A DNA stretch of 64,000 nucleotides, from NCBI RefSeq assembly GCF_023634065.1, contig NZ_JALKCV010000008.1:1-64000 (forward strand). The letters are read 5' to 3'. Under the pieces are notes generated by a model that worked only from the letters and a program-made list of their open reading frames with translations, did not search any database and was not told the DNA's origin. The DNA comes from Microbulbifer litoralis (lineage in GTDB: Bacteria; Pseudomonadota; Gammaproteobacteria; Pseudomonadales; Cellvibrionaceae). Positions 19,588 to 29,123 of this stretch are shown here, one piece after another. Made by a program: the position numbers and the translations under genes. How positions within the stretch are numbered: the first letter of the stretch is position 1; each line of letters begins with the position of its first letter.

Positions 19588-20484
19588 ATGAATCGCGAAT
19601 ACACCTACAAATCCAACGGCGAAGTTCCCGCCGGTGAGCAGCTCCCCGAGGGCCTGCACCGCGTTGCCCTCGGCGTCGAATACTGCGGCGCCCGCCTGCA
19701 CGGCTTCCAGAAACAGAAATCCGCCGCTGAAACGGTACAGGCGCATCTGGAAAAAGCCCTGTCCGCGATTGCGGCCGAGCCGGTGACCCTGGTCTGCGCC
19801 GGCCGCACCGATGCCGGCGTGCACGCCACCGGCCAGGTCATTCATTTCGACACACGCGCGCAGCGCCCCGAACGCGCCTGGGTACAGGGTGTCAACACCA
19901 AGCTGCCGGATGCCGTGCGCGTGCGCTGGGCGAAGGAAGTGCCGGCACAGTTCCACGCGCGCTTTTCCGCCCACGCGCGCAGCTACCGCTACCTGATCCA
20001 CAGCGCCCCGACACGTTCCGCCCAGGCGGCCAGCGAAGTCACCTGGACCCAGCACCCGCTGGATATCGACGCCATGCGCGAAGCCAGCCAGCACCTGATC
20101 GGCACGCACGATTTCACCAGCTACCGCGCGACCCAGTGCCAGGCCAAAAGCCCCGTGCGCGAGATTGCGCGGCTGGATATCGCCAGGGTGGGGCAGTTGA
20201 TCGTGCTGGAGATCAGCGCCAACGCCTTCCTGCACCATATGGTGCGCAATATCACCGGCGTGCTGATGGCGATCGGCCGTGGCGAGCGCGAACCCGAATG
20301 GGCGGGAGAAGTACTCGAAGCCCGCGACCGCAGTGCCGGCGGTGTCACCGCGCCGCCGTTCGGGCTGTATCTGGTGGACGTGCAGTACCCGCCCGAATTC
20401 AATCTGCCCGCCTTCGAACCCGGGCCGCTACTGGTGCCGCTTCCCCTCGGCGGCCTCTCTGTGCCCGGGGGCGCGGCGCGCTGA
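19588..20484 (+). CDS. truA: tRNA pseudouridine(38-40) synthase
   Basis: 298 aa. It isomerises uridines 38-40 in the anticodon arm of many tRNAs. The catalytic Asp75 is in CAGRTDAGVHATGQV, and the second family block FLHHMVRNITGVLM is present. The N-terminus is about 20 residues longer than in E. coli; a later start is possible, but no inner start has a better ribosome site. Its place after fimV is conserved in Pseudomonas. Confidence 0.95.
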   Translation: MNREYTYKSNGEVPAGEQLPEGLHRVALGVEYCGARLHGFQKQKSAAETVQAHLEKALSAIAAEPVTLVCAGRTDAGVHATGQVIHFDTRAQRPERAWVQGVNTKLPDAVRVRWAKEVPAQFHARFSAHARSYRYLIHSAPTRSAQAASEVTWTQHPLDIDAMREASQHLIGTHDFTSYRATQCQAKSPVREIARLDIARVGQLIVLEISANAFLHHMVRNITGVLMAIGRGEREPEWAGEVLEARDRSAGGVTAPPFGLYLVDVQYPPEFNLPAFEPGPLLVPLPLGGLSVPGGAAR

Positions 20485-20592
20485 TCGCGCACGGCGGTCG
20501 TGCTCTGTACATTTCGCACCCTGCGCCAATCTGCTAGTATCGCGTGCTCCCTCATTTTTGAACGGCCGGTCGGCCCGCGACCTCGGGATTCA

Positions 20593-21201
20593 ATGCAAGT
20601 AAAGATCTGCGGTATAACCACCAGCGAGGATGCCCGCGACGCCGTCGCCGCCGGGGCCGATGCGCTGGGGCTGGTGTTCTATGCCAAAAGCCCGCGCAAT
20701 GTCACCGCCGAACAGGCGGCCGTGATCGCCAGGGCCGTGCCGCCTTTCGTCACCCTCGTGGGACTGTTTGTCGATGCCGCCAGCGCCGAAGTGGAGGACA
20801 TACTGGCGCGGGTGCCGCTCAACCTGATGCAGTTCCACGGCAGTGAATCGGCGGACGACTGCGAACAGTTCCGGCGCCCCTATATCAAGGCGCTGCGCAT
20901 GAAAGACGATCTCGATGTGCTCGCGGCCATGGCCGGGCACCCGGCGGCGCGCGGTTTCCTGCTCGACGCCTACCGCCCGGGCGTGCCCGGCGGCACCGGC
21001 GAATCCTTCGACTGGCAGCGTGTGCCGCGGGGCAGCGGCCAGCAGATAGTGCTGGCCGGAGGCCTGACACCGGACAATGTGGCGCGGGCCATCGACGAGG
21101 CGCGGCCGCAGGCGGTGGACGTCAGCGGCGGCGTGGAGGTCTCGCCGGGCCGCAAGGACCCGCACAAGGTGGCGGCCTTTATCCGCGCGGCCAAGGGGTA
21201 G
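20593..21201 (+). CDS. trpF: Phosphoribosylanthranilate isomerase
   Basis: 202 aa from the ATG at 20593 (protein begins MQVKICGITTSEDA). It is a TIM barrel for the third step of tryptophan synthesis, with catalytic Cys in KICG and Asp in LDAY, and the phosphate loop LAGGLTPDNV and VDVSGGVE. A separate trpF, not fused to trpC, is normal for this gene order. A possible -10 box TAGTAT is at 20535-20540. trpB follows after 126 bases. Confidence 0.96.
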   Translation: MQVKICGITTSEDARDAVAAGADALGLVFYAKSPRNVTAEQAAVIARAVPPFVTLVGLFVDAASAEVEDILARVPLNLMQFHGSESADDCEQFRRPYIKALRMKDDLDVLAAMAGHPAARGFLLDAYRPGVPGGTGESFDWQRVPRGSGQQIVLAGGLTPDNVARAIDEARPQAVDVSGGVEVSPGRKDPHKVAAFIRAAKG

Positions 21202-21327
21202 TGGCGAGTGGTTTGTGATGGGAGATCAGTAACCCGGGTTTCAGCGTTCGGGGCAGGCCTGCCAATGGCGCACCCCGCACCGGCTCCGTGAAACTCGAGT
21301 CAGTCAAAGTAAGGATGGAGTGAGTCT

Positions 21328-22545
21328 GTGAGCAAGCAAGACGCAGTGGATTTTTCGGCCTTCCCGGATGCCGGCGGGCATTTCGGTCCCTACGGTGGCC
21401 GTTTTGTGTCGGAGACGTTGATCGGCGCCCTGGATGAATTGCGGGAAATGTACACCCGCCTGAAAGACGACCCGGAATTCGTCGCCGCCTTCGATTACGA
21501 CCTGGCCCACTATGTCGGCCGCCCGTCGCCGCTGTATCTGGCCGAGCGGCTGACCGAAGCCGCCGGCGGCGCGCGCATCTGGCTCAAGCGCGAGGACCTG
21601 AACCACACCGGCGCGCACAAGGTGAACAATACCGTCGGCCAGGCGCTGCTGGCCAAGCACAGCGGCAAGAGCCGCGTGATCGCCGAAACCGGTGCCGGCC
21701 AGCACGGCGTCGCCACCGCCACCGTGGCCGCGCGCCTGGGGCTGAAATGTGCCGTGTATATGGGGGCTGAGGACGTCAAGCGCCAGTCGCCCAATGTCTA
21801 TCGCATGAAGCTGCTGGGTGCCGAGGTGATCCCGGTGGAATCCGGCTCGAAGACGCTGAAAGATGCCATGAACGAGGCGATGCGGGACTGGGTCACCAAT
21901 GTCGACGATACCTTCTATATCATCGGCACAGTGGCCGGCCCGCACCCGTACCCGCAACTGGTGCGCGATTTCAACTCGGTGATCGGTCGCGAGGCGCGCC
22001 GCCAGAGCCAGGAGGAGTTCGGTGCGCTGCCGGACGCACTGGTGGCCTGTGTCGGCGGCGGTTCCAATGCCATCGGCCTGTTCCACCCGTTCCTGAACGA
22101 CAGCGACGTGAAGATGTACGGCGTCGAGGCCGGCGGCGAGGGGCTGGCCACCGGCCACCACGCGGCGCCGCTGAACGACGGGGTGCCGGGTATCCTGCAC
22201 GGCAACCGCACCTACCTGATGGAGGACGACGACGGCCAGATCATCGAGACCCACTCGGTATCCGCCGGTCTCGACTATCCCGGCGTGGGCCCGGAACACG
22301 CCTGGCTGAAGGATATCGGCCGCGTGGAATACGTCACCGCCGACGACAAGGAGGCGCTGGACGCCTTCCGCACCCTGACCCGCACCGAGGGCATCATCCC
22401 CGCGCTGGAATCCAGCCACGCGGTGGCCTATGCGCTGAAGCTGGCCGCCACCATGAACGCGGACCAGAACATTGTCGTGAACCTGTCCGGCCGCGGCGAC
22501 AAGGATATTTTCACCGTGGCCGCCATCGACGGCATCCAGGTGTAA
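21328..22545 (+). CDS. trpB: Tryptophan synthase beta subunit
   Basis: 405 aa, GTG start with AAGGATGGAG at 21311-21320. It condenses indole with serine; PLP is bound by Lys98 in [14 protein letters not shown], and the phosphate loop is [10 protein letters not shown]. The C-terminal block SGRGDKD is intact. The stop is 15 bases before trpA. In Pseudomonas trpBA is located elsewhere, so its presence between trpF and accD differs from that genus. Confidence 0.97.
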   Translation: MSKQDAVDFSAFPDAGGHFGPYGGRFVSETLIGALDELREMYTRLKDDPEFVAAFDYDLAHYVGRPSPLYLAERLTEAAGGARIWLKREDLNHTGAHKVNNTVGQALLAKHSGKSRVIAETGAGQHGVATATVAARLGLKCAVYMGAEDVKRQSPNVYRMKLLGAEVIPVESGSKTLKDAMNEAMRDWVTNVDDTFYIIGTVAGPHPYPQLVRDFNSVIGREARRQSQEEFGALPDALVACVGGGSNAIGLFHPFLNDSDVKMYGVEAGGEGLATGHHAAPLNDGVPGILHGNRTYLMEDDDGQIIETHSVSAGLDYPGVGPEHAWLKDIGRVEYVTADDKEALDAFRTLTRTEGIIPALESSHAVAYALKLAATMNADQNIVVNLSGRGDKDIFTVAAIDGIQV

Positions 22546-22560
22546 CGGGGGATTGCAGCA

Positions 22561-23370
22561 GTGACAGAAGAAAACAGAATCGATCGCCGTTTCGCCAGCC
22601 TGCGCGCCGAGGGCCGCAAGGCGCTGGTCACCTATATCGTCGCCGGCGACGGCGGCCCGGAAAACACCGTGCCGCTGATGCACCAGCTGGTGGCCAGCGG
22701 TTCCGACCTGATCGAGCTGGGTGTGCCTTTCTCCGACCCGATGGCCGAGGGCCCGGTGATCCAGAAGGGTCACGAGCGCGCACTGGAGCACAAAACCTCG
22801 CTGCGCAAATGCCTGCAGATGGTGGCCGAGTTCCGTCGTGACGATAGCGATACGCCGGTAATCCTGATGGGCTATGCCAACCCGATCGAGAAAATGGGGG
22901 CGGAGGTCTTTGCCGATGCCGCCCGCGATGCCGGTGTCGACGGCGCACTGACCGTGGACCTGCCGGCCGAGGAAGCGGGTCCGCTGAACCGGCTGCTGGG
23001 CGAGCGCAACCTGCGCAATATCTTCCTGCTCACACCCACCACCGGCGATGGGCGCCTGCAGCAGATCACGGATCTGGCCAGCGGCTTTGTCTACTATGTA
23101 TCCCTGAAAGGGGTGACCGGCGCCGGCCACCTGGATCCGGAATCCGTGCGCGAAAACCTGGACCGCATCCGCCGCCACACGGACCTGCCGCTGTGTGTCG
23201 GTTTCGGTATCAAGGACGGCAAGTCGGCCAGGGCTGTCAGTGAACACGGCGATGGCGCCGTGGTGGGCAGTGTGCTGGTATCGGCGGTCGGCGAGGCGCA
23301 ATCCGCGGATGTGGCGCGGGATAATGTCGCGGCGATAGTCGGTGAAATCCGCTCCGCGCTCGATCGGTAG
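22561..23370 (+). CDS. trpA: Tryptophan synthase alpha subunit
   Basis: 269 aa, GTG start. It cleaves indole-3-glycerol phosphate and channels indole to TrpB. The catalytic Glu and Asp are visible in LIELGVPFSDPMAEGPVIQ. Phosphate-binding loops GFGIKDGKSA and GAVVGSVLV are present. Co-transcribed with trpB. Confidence 0.97.
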   Translation: MTEENRIDRRFASLRAEGRKALVTYIVAGDGGPENTVPLMHQLVASGSDLIELGVPFSDPMAEGPVIQKGHERALEHKTSLRKCLQMVAEFRRDDSDTPVILMGYANPIEKMGAEVFADAARDAGVDGALTVDLPAEEAGPLNRLLGERNLRNIFLLTPTTGDGRLQQITDLASGFVYYVSLKGVTGAGHLDPESVRENLDRIRRHTDLPLCVGFGIKDGKSARAVSEHGDGAVVGSVLVSAVGEAQSADVARDNVAAIVGEIRSALDR

Positions 23371-23529
23371 GGTGCGCAGCGCACACCGTATACAGGCTTG
23401 GCCAGAAAGCCTGAAATGGCGGCTGATCTGGCTAAGCCTGTCGGTCCGCTAAGTGTTTTAATTCTCAGTCTGAAAACCAGTGGCCGGTAAAATACCCGGC
23501 CCAGGAAAGCATCGGGATTTGGAAACAAA

Positions 23530-24417
23530 ATGAGCTGGTTAGAAAAAATCGTTCCCGCGGTCATTCGCACCGAGCGCCGCAGCGGCGCCAGCAAGGTGCC
23601 GGAAGGTGTCTGGAAAAAATGCGTCAAGTGCGACGCCATGCTGTACCGGCCGGAGCTGGAGCGCAATCTGGATGTGTGTCCCAAGTGTGACCACCATATG
23701 CGAATCGGCGCGCGCCGGCGCCTGGATATCTTCCTCGACGAAGACGGGCGCGAGGAACTGGCCACCGATGTGGAACCGGTGGATCGCCTGAAATTCAAGG
23801 ATGTGAAAAAGTACAAGGATCGCCTGACCCAGGCGCAGAAAAAAACCGGCGAGAAGGATGCGCTGATCGCCATGCGCGGCACCCTGCAGGGCAAGCCGCT
23901 GGTGGCGGTGGCCTTCGAGTTCGCCTTTCACGGCGGCTCCATGGGCTATGTGGTCGGCGAGCGCTTTACCCGCGCCGCGCAACTGGCACTGGAAGAGCGC
24001 ATCCCGCTGGTCTGCTTCTCCGCCACCGGCGGCGCGCGCATGCAGGAGGCGCTGATCTCGCTGATGCAGATGGCCAAGACCTCCGCGGTGCTGGAAAAAA
24101 TGAAGATGGCCGGCGTACCCTATATTTCCGTGATGACCGACCCGGTCTACGGCGGCGTCTCCGCATCGCTGGCGCTGCTGGGCGATATCAACGCCGCCGA
24201 GCCGGGCGCCCGCGCCGGTTTTGCCGGCCCCAATATCATCGAGCAGACCATCCGCCAGAAGCTGCCCAAGGGTTTCCAGCGCAGCGAGTTCCTGCTGGAT
24301 CACGGCGCCATCGATATGATCATCCCGCGCGGCGAGATGCGCGAGACGGTCGGTCGGTTGCTGGGCAAACTGACCGAGGCTGAATCCGCGGCCGGGGAAT
24401 CGGCGCTCGGCGTATAG
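23530..24417 (+). CDS. accD: Acetyl-CoA carboxylase carboxyltransferase beta subunit
   Basis: 295 aa. The N-terminal zinc ribbon is clear (CVKCD and CPKCD pairs, four Cys), followed by the crotonase-like domain with [23 protein letters not shown] and [11 protein letters not shown]. With AccA it transfers CO2 from carboxybiotin to acetyl-CoA, starting fatty acid synthesis. A possible -10 box TAAAAT is at 23488-23493. Confidence 0.97.
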   Translation: MSWLEKIVPAVIRTERRSGASKVPEGVWKKCVKCDAMLYRPELERNLDVCPKCDHHMRIGARRRLDIFLDEDGREELATDVEPVDRLKFKDVKKYKDRLTQAQKKTGEKDALIAMRGTLQGKPLVAVAFEFAFHGGSMGYVVGERFTRAAQLALEERIPLVCFSATGGARMQEALISLMQMAKTSAVLEKMKMAGVPYISVMTDPVYGGVSASLALLGDINAAEPGARAGFAGPNIIEQTIRQKLPKGFQRSEFLLDHGAIDMIIPRGEMRETVGRLLGKLTEAESAAGESALGV

Positions 24418-24503
24418 GATTTCACTCTGATCCCTGCCGGCACGCTCGACCTACAGGGGCCTCGGGCGCAGTTCCCTTTTCAGCATCCATCTATGGGCTC
24501 GCC

Positions 24504-24590
24504 ATCCCGGATTCGATCCGGGATCCGGCCCCGGTGGCCCTGGATCCGGATCGTATTGTCATGCCGGACTTGATCCGGTACCGGAATGAC
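24504..24590. repeat. Array of GATCCGG/GTCATTCCGG-type palindromes
   Basis: ATCCCGGAT-TCG-ATCCGGGAT (24504-24524) is a perfect stem-loop. A second pair, GTCATGCCGG and CCGGAATGAC, forms a 10-bp stem with one mismatch at 24558-24590. A GGATCCGG repeat lies between. The array resembles paired REP elements (BIME-like) and stands between accD and folC. Confidence 0.7.
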
Positions 24591-24604
24591 GAGAATACGC
24601 CCTT

Positions 24605-25897
24605 ATGAATACTCTCCAAGACTGGCTCTCCCGGCTCGAACAACTGCACCCCGTCGAGATCGAACTGGGCCTGGAGCGCGTCGCACGCGTGGCGAAGGTG
24701 CTGGGTGTCGAAAAGCCGGCGCCCAGGATCATCTCCGTGGCCGGCACCAACGGCAAGGGTTCCTGCGTGGCCACCATGGAGGCGCTGCTGCGCGCCGGCG
24801 GTCACTCGGTGGGCGCCTACAGCTCGCCGCACCTGCTGCGGTTCAACGAGCGGGTGCGCATCGACGGCCTGGAGGCGAACGACGCGGAACTGATGCGCGC
24901 CTTCGAGGCGGTGGAAGCGGCCCGCGGCGATATCGGGCTGACCTATTTCGAGTTCACCACCCTGGCGGCACTGTGGCTGTTCCGGCAGGCCGGCGTTGAA
25001 TACGCGCTGCTGGAGGTGGGGCTCGGCGGGCGCCTGGATGCGGTCAACCTGGTGGATGCGGACCTGGCGGTAATCACCAGTGTGGCGGTGGACCACAAGG
25101 CCTGGCTGGGTAGCGACCGGGAAGTCATCGGCCGCGAGAAGGCCGGTATCCTGCGCCCCGGCAGCCCCTGCGTCTGCGCCGACCCGCAGCCGCCGCAGTC
25201 GGTGGTCGGTGCCGCTGCGAAAACCGGTGCCGCCGCTTATTTTCTCGGTCGGGACTTTTTCCTGGGCGCCGGGGATTCTTCGTCCACCGCTGATGGCGCC
25301 TCACGGGGCAACCGGTTCCGCTTCGGGGAGCTGGATATCGCGTTGCCGCCGGTCAGCCTGCCGCCTCCGAGTGTGGCGGCGGCGATTACCGCGCTGTCGG
25401 TACTGGGCGCGCTGCCGTATGGGGATATCGAGGATGTCCTGGCGGGGATCCGGCTGGCGGGGCGCTGCCAGCAACTGGAATGGCGGGGGCGGTCGCTGTT
25501 GCTGGATGTGGGTCACAACCCCGCCGCGGCGGAATACCTGGCCCGCTGGCTGGCCCGGCATCCGGTTTCCGGCCGCACCCACGCGCTGGTGGCGGCGATG
25601 GCGGACAAGGACCTGCCCGGGCTGTTCGCGCCGCTGCGGCAGCGGGTGGATCGCTGGTATCCGGCGCTGCTGCCCGGCAACAGCCGCGCGGCGGACTGCA
25701 ATGGCCTGCTCGGCGGCCTGCGCGAGGCGGGGATCGATAAGGCGGCCATAGACGGCGATTGCCCGACGGTGATCGACGGGCTGGAGCGGCTGCTGGCGAC
25801 CGCCGGGACACAAGATCGGTTGCTTGTCTTCGGATCCTTCTTTACTGTTGCGGAAGTTTTACAGCAGATACGAGAAGACAGTCATGGCGAGTCGTGA
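24605..25897 (+). CDS. folC: Bifunctional folylpolyglutamate/dihydrofolate synthase
   Basis: 430 aa. A Mur-ligase-type ATP-dependent enzyme that adds Glu to folates (and to dihydropteroate). The P-loop AGTNGKGSCVATMEALL is at residues 43-59; YSSPHLLRFNERVRI and YFEFTTLAALWLF follow, and LDVGHNPAAAEYLA marks the C-terminal domain. Normal length. It overlaps the SPOR-domain gene by 14 bases. Confidence 0.95.
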   Translation: MNTLQDWLSRLEQLHPVEIELGLERVARVAKVLGVEKPAPRIISVAGTNGKGSCVATMEALLRAGGHSVGAYSSPHLLRFNERVRIDGLEANDAELMRAFEAVEAARGDIGLTYFEFTTLAALWLFRQAGVEYALLEVGLGGRLDAVNLVDADLAVITSVAVDHKAWLGSDREVIGREKAGILRPGSPCVCADPQPPQSVVGAAAKTGAAAYFLGRDFFLGAGDSSSTADGASRGNRFRFGELDIALPPVSLPPPSVAAAITALSVLGALPYGDIEDVLAGIRLAGRCQQLEWRGRSLLLDVGHNPAAAEYLARWLARHPVSGRTHALVAAMADKDLPGLFAPLRQRVDRWYPALLPGNSRAADCNGLLGGLREAGIDKAAIDGDCPTVIDGLERLLATAGTQDRLLVFGSFFTVAEVLQQIREDSHGES

Positions 25898-26522
25898 CCG
25901 GGGTGCCGTCCAGCGGGGCCGACTGAACGATGGCTTCCGGCAGCGCATTGTCGGCGCCCTGGTGCTGGGCGCGCTCGCCGTGATTTTCCTGCCCACGCTG
26001 TTCGACCGCGAGGGCGCGCGCTATATCGACGTGACCAGCCAGATTCCGCCGCAGCCGGATATCCAGCCGATCGAGATCGCCGAGCCGGAACCGGTGGCCG
26101 ACGCCGCGCCGGCCCCGGATCCGGACGATGCCTTCCAGCCCGCGGTGCGGGAACCGGATTCCCCGCCCGCCCCCGAAAAGCTCCAGGCGGCCGCGGAAAC
26201 GGTTGCGGAAGAGCCTGAAAAGCCGGTCGAACCGCAAAAACCGGAACAGGATTCCTCCCCGATTCTCGATGCCGACGGGCTGCCGGAGGCCTGGGTGGTG
26301 CAGGTGGCCGCCTACCGGGATGAATCCCGGGCGAAGAAACTGCGCCGCCAGTTGATGGACGAGGGCTACAAGGCCTATACCCGCGCCGTGACCACCGACA
26401 AGGGCCGGTTTGTCCGCGTCTTCGTCGGCCCCAAGGTCAGCAGGGCGGATGCCCGGTCCGTCAAGCGGGAGCTGGACCAGTTGCTCGGTGCCGAGACGCT
26501 GGTATTGCGGTTCAAGGCCTGA
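25884..26522 (+). CDS. dedD: SPOR-domain cell-division protein (DedD-like)
   Basis: 212 aa from the ATG at 25884, inside the end of folC. A short basic cytoplasmic N-terminus, one membrane segment (about 22-38), a long linker rich in Pro and Glu, and a C-terminal SPOR domain (AWVVQVAAYRDESRAKKLRRQL to the end). SPOR domains bind denuded glycan at the division septum; DedD has this layout and this position between folC and cvpA in gammaproteobacteria. Confidence 0.85.
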   Translation: MASRDRGAVQRGRLNDGFRQRIVGALVLGALAVIFLPTLFDREGARYIDVTSQIPPQPDIQPIEIAEPEPVADAAPAPDPDDAFQPAVREPDSPPAPEKLQAAAETVAEEPEKPVEPQKPEQDSSPILDADGLPEAWVVQVAAYRDESRAKKLRRQLMDEGYKAYTRAVTTDKGRFVRVFVGPKVSRADARSVKRELDQLLGAETLVLRFKA

Positions 26523-26653
26523 TTGTCTACCCGCCCGCCAATCGCGGCATTCCTCCTAAATCCACACGCTTTCGCGAACAGCTTCACGCGTACGGGAGTG
26601 TAAGTTAGAATGCGCGCTCTTCGCGGCGGTGGCCGCCTGGCAGGTAGGACTGG

Positions 26654-27157
26654 ATGAACTGGGCTGACTGGACCATTCTGGCAATCGTGGCCATTTCCAC
26701 GCTGATCGGTCTCAGCCGCGGTTTCGTGCGCGAAACCCTGTCCCTCCTTACCTGGGTTGCGGCCTTCGTGATCGCAATGATGTTCCGCGACGAGCTGGCG
26801 CCGCTGCTGTCCAGGCTCGTGGACACCCCGTCACTGCAGGCCATCGCGGCCTTTGCCATCCTGTTTATCTTTACGCTGCTGGCCGGTGCCGGCCTGAACA
26901 TGACCCTGTCCGCGTTTGTCGAGGCCACCGGCCTGTCCGGTACCGACCGGGTGCTGGGGATGGTGTTCGGCCTGCTGCGCGGCTGTATCGTGGTGCTGGC
27001 GCTACTGATCCTGGCGCCGGCGCTGGTGCCGGTGGAGGAGGACAGCTGGTGGCAGGATTCGGCGCTGATCCCGCATTTCCTCAGTTTCGAGGACAGCGCG
27101 CGACAGCTGGCGGAATCGATCAAGGATCTGTTTGTGCAGGGAACCGCTTCGGAGTGA
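26654..27157 (+). CDS. cvpA: CvpA family inner-membrane protein
   Basis: 167 aa with four hydrophobic segments and the family block ALIGLSRGFVRETLSLLTWVAAF-like start (residues 14-36). CvpA is required for colicin V export in E. coli and its wider function is uncertain. It stands immediately upstream of purF, the classic cvpA-purF pair. Confidence 0.93.
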   Translation: MNWADWTILAIVAISTLIGLSRGFVRETLSLLTWVAAFVIAMMFRDELAPLLSRLVDTPSLQAIAAFAILFIFTLLAGAGLNMTLSAFVEATGLSGTDRVLGMVFGLLRGCIVVLALLILAPALVPVEEDSWWQDSALIPHFLSFEDSARQLAESIKDLFVQGTASE

Positions 27158-27242
27158 GGTGCGGCGGTGACTTTCCGCCGGTTGAAGAATTGTGTTAACG
27201 GGGCGGCGTGGCCGCTCCCTCTCGACCAGTAGGGCCAAGACT

Positions 27243-28730
27243 ATGTGTGGTATTGTCGGTATCGTTGGTAAGAGTGACGTCAACCTGCAGTTGTACGACG
27301 CGCTCACGCTGTTGCAACACCGCGGACAGGACGCCGCCGGCATCGTCACCTGCGACAGGGACCGCCTGAACCAGCAGAAGGCCACCGGCCTGGTGCGCGA
27401 TGTGTTCCGCGCGCGCCATATGGAGCGCCTGAAGGGCAATTTCGGTATCGGCCATGTGCGCTATCCCACCGCTGGCAGTTCCGGCCCGGCCCTGGCCCAG
27501 CCCTTCTACGTCAACTCTCCCTACGGCATCGCCATGGCCCACAATGGCAACCTCACCAACGTGCAGGAGGTGATGGAGGAAATCTTCCAGCAGGACCTGC
27601 GCCATATCAATACCGATTCCGATTCCGAAGTGCTGCTGAACGTGTTCGCCCACGAACTGCACAAGCAGCACAAGCTGAAGCCCGAGGCCGAGGATATCTT
27701 CACCGCCATGCGCGCGGTGCACAAGCGGGTGCGCGGCGGCTACGCCTGCGTGGCGCTGATCGTCGGTTACGGTATCGTCGCCTTCCGCGATCCGCACGGT
27801 ATCCGCCCGCTGGTGTACGGCAAGCGCGAGACCGACAAGGGCACCGAGTATATGGTGGCGTCGGAATCCGTGGCGCTGAGCGTGGCCGGATATACCCTGG
27901 TGCGCGATGTGGCGCCGGGCGAGGCGATCTATATCGAGCTGGATGGCACCGTGCACGCGGAGCAGTGTGCGGAGAATCCGTCGTTGCACCCCTGTATTTT
28001 CGAGCACGTCTATTTCGCTCGCCCGGACTCCATCATGGACGGCGTGTCCGTGCACAAGGCGCGGCTGCGCCAGGGCGAGCACCTGGCGGAGAAGATTCTG
28101 CGCGAGCGCCCGGATCACGATATCGACGTGGTGATCCCGATTCCCGATTCCGCCCGTGTCTCCGGGCAGACGGTGGCGCACCGCCTGGGGGTCAAGTTCC
28201 GCGAGGGCATGGTGAAGAACCGCTATATCGGCCGCACCTTCATCATGCCGGGCCAGAAGCAGCGCAAGAAGTCCGTGCGCCAGAAGCTGAATGCGATCGA
28301 GCTGGAGTTCCGCGGCAAGAATGTGTTGCTGGTGGACGACTCCATCGTGCGCGGTACCACCTGCAAGCAGATTATCCAGATGGCCCGCGAGGCGGGTGCG
28401 GCCAAGGTCTATTTCGCCTCCGCCGCGCCGGCGGTGAAGTATCCGAATGTCTACGGCATCGATATGCCGTCCGCGCAGGAGCTGGTGGCCCACGGCCACA
28501 CCACCGAGGAGGTCTGCAGGGAGATCGGTGCCGACTGGCTGATCTACCAGGACCTGGAAGACCTGGTGGAGTGCTCCGCCGAGGGCAACGACAAGATCGA
28601 ACACTTCGACTGTTCCGTCTTCGACGGCAACTACGTTACCGGCGATGTCGATGAGGAATACCTGGAAAACCTCCACGCCCAGCGCAACGACGCTGCCAAG
28701 AGTGGCAAGAGCAACCAGGGCTCGCTTTGA
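27243..28730 (+). CDS. purF: Amidophosphoribosyltransferase
   Basis: 495 aa from the ATG at 27243, so that Cys2 (MCGIVGIVG) becomes the N-terminal nucleophile of the glutaminase domain. The PRPP-binding loop [17 protein letters not shown] lies in the C-terminal phosphoribosyltransferase domain. It catalyses the first committed step of purine synthesis. No pro-peptide, as in E. coli. The stop is followed after 7 bases by the heptamer tract. Confidence 0.97.
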   Translation: MCGIVGIVGKSDVNLQLYDALTLLQHRGQDAAGIVTCDRDRLNQQKATGLVRDVFRARHMERLKGNFGIGHVRYPTAGSSGPALAQPFYVNSPYGIAMAHNGNLTNVQEVMEEIFQQDLRHINTDSDSEVLLNVFAHELHKQHKLKPEAEDIFTAMRAVHKRVRGGYACVALIVGYGIVAFRDPHGIRPLVYGKRETDKGTEYMVASESVALSVAGYTLVRDVAPGEAIYIELDGTVHAEQCAENPSLHPCIFEHVYFARPDSIMDGVSVHKARLRQGEHLAEKILRERPDHDIDVVIPIPDSARVSGQTVAHRLGVKFREGMVKNRYIGRTFIMPGQKQRKKSVRQKLNAIELEFRGKNVLLVDDSIVRGTTCKQIIQMAREAGAAKVYFASAAPAVKYPNVYGIDMPSAQELVAHGHTTEEVCREIGADWLIYQDLEDLVECSAEGNDKIEHFDCSVFDGNYVTGDVDEEYLENLHAQRNDAAKSGKSNQGSL

Positions 28731-28737
28731 TACTGTC

Positions 28738-28819
28738 GGGACTCGGGACTCGGGACTCGGGACTCGGGACTCGGGACTCGGGACTCGGGACTCGGGACTC
28801 GGGACTCGGGACTCGGGAC
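28738..28819 (-). repeat. Tandem heptamer tract, 11 copies of GGGACTC plus partial
   Basis: Eleven exact copies of GGGACTC (the complement of GAGTCCC) run from 28738 to 28814, then GGGAC. It is the longest of three tracts in the window and lies opposite in orientation to those before aroC and leuC. Confidence 0.95.
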
Positions 28820-28924
28820 GGTGCGCCCTGAACTGAACCCCGAAACTTGAGTTGAAAGAATAGCCTCCTTTCCCCTTGGGGGAGGGCGCGGTCGCAGCCC
28901 CGTACCTTTGGTTGACCCCGGGCC

Positions 28925-29000
28925 GCTCCCGTTGCCGGTGGCCGTTCGGTAAACAGCCTCATCGGCAATCGCCTCCCGAACGGCCCCCGGCATCGGGGCC
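28925..29000. repeat. Conserved-loop hairpin element, copy C
   Basis: Arms 28925-28949 and 28976-29000 pair over 25 positions with about four mismatches. The 20-base loop string at 28952-28971 is identical to that at 8863-8882, while the stem bases differ and still pair. Confidence 0.8.
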
Positions 29001-29123
29001 TTTGCATCGACATTGTGTCTTCGTTCCGACCATTTCCCCCAGCCTCACTTCCTCCCGGCGCTTTATTAATTCCTCCCCATCCGTCATCATCCGGATCACT
29101 ATTCTTCATTCCACGTTGAAACT

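Larger units (their letters stand above)
28731..29123. other. Repeat-rich intergenic region between purF and metZ
   Basis: 393 bases without a convincing gene. It holds eleven inverted heptamers (28738-28819) and a conserved-loop hairpin element (28925-29000). I see no clear terminator or promoter for metZ; 29001-29123 is pyrimidine-rich. Confidence 0.75.

Noticed and set aside
28738..28819. CRISPR array
   Set aside because: The units are 7 bases, strictly contiguous and without spacers; it is a simple tandem repeat.
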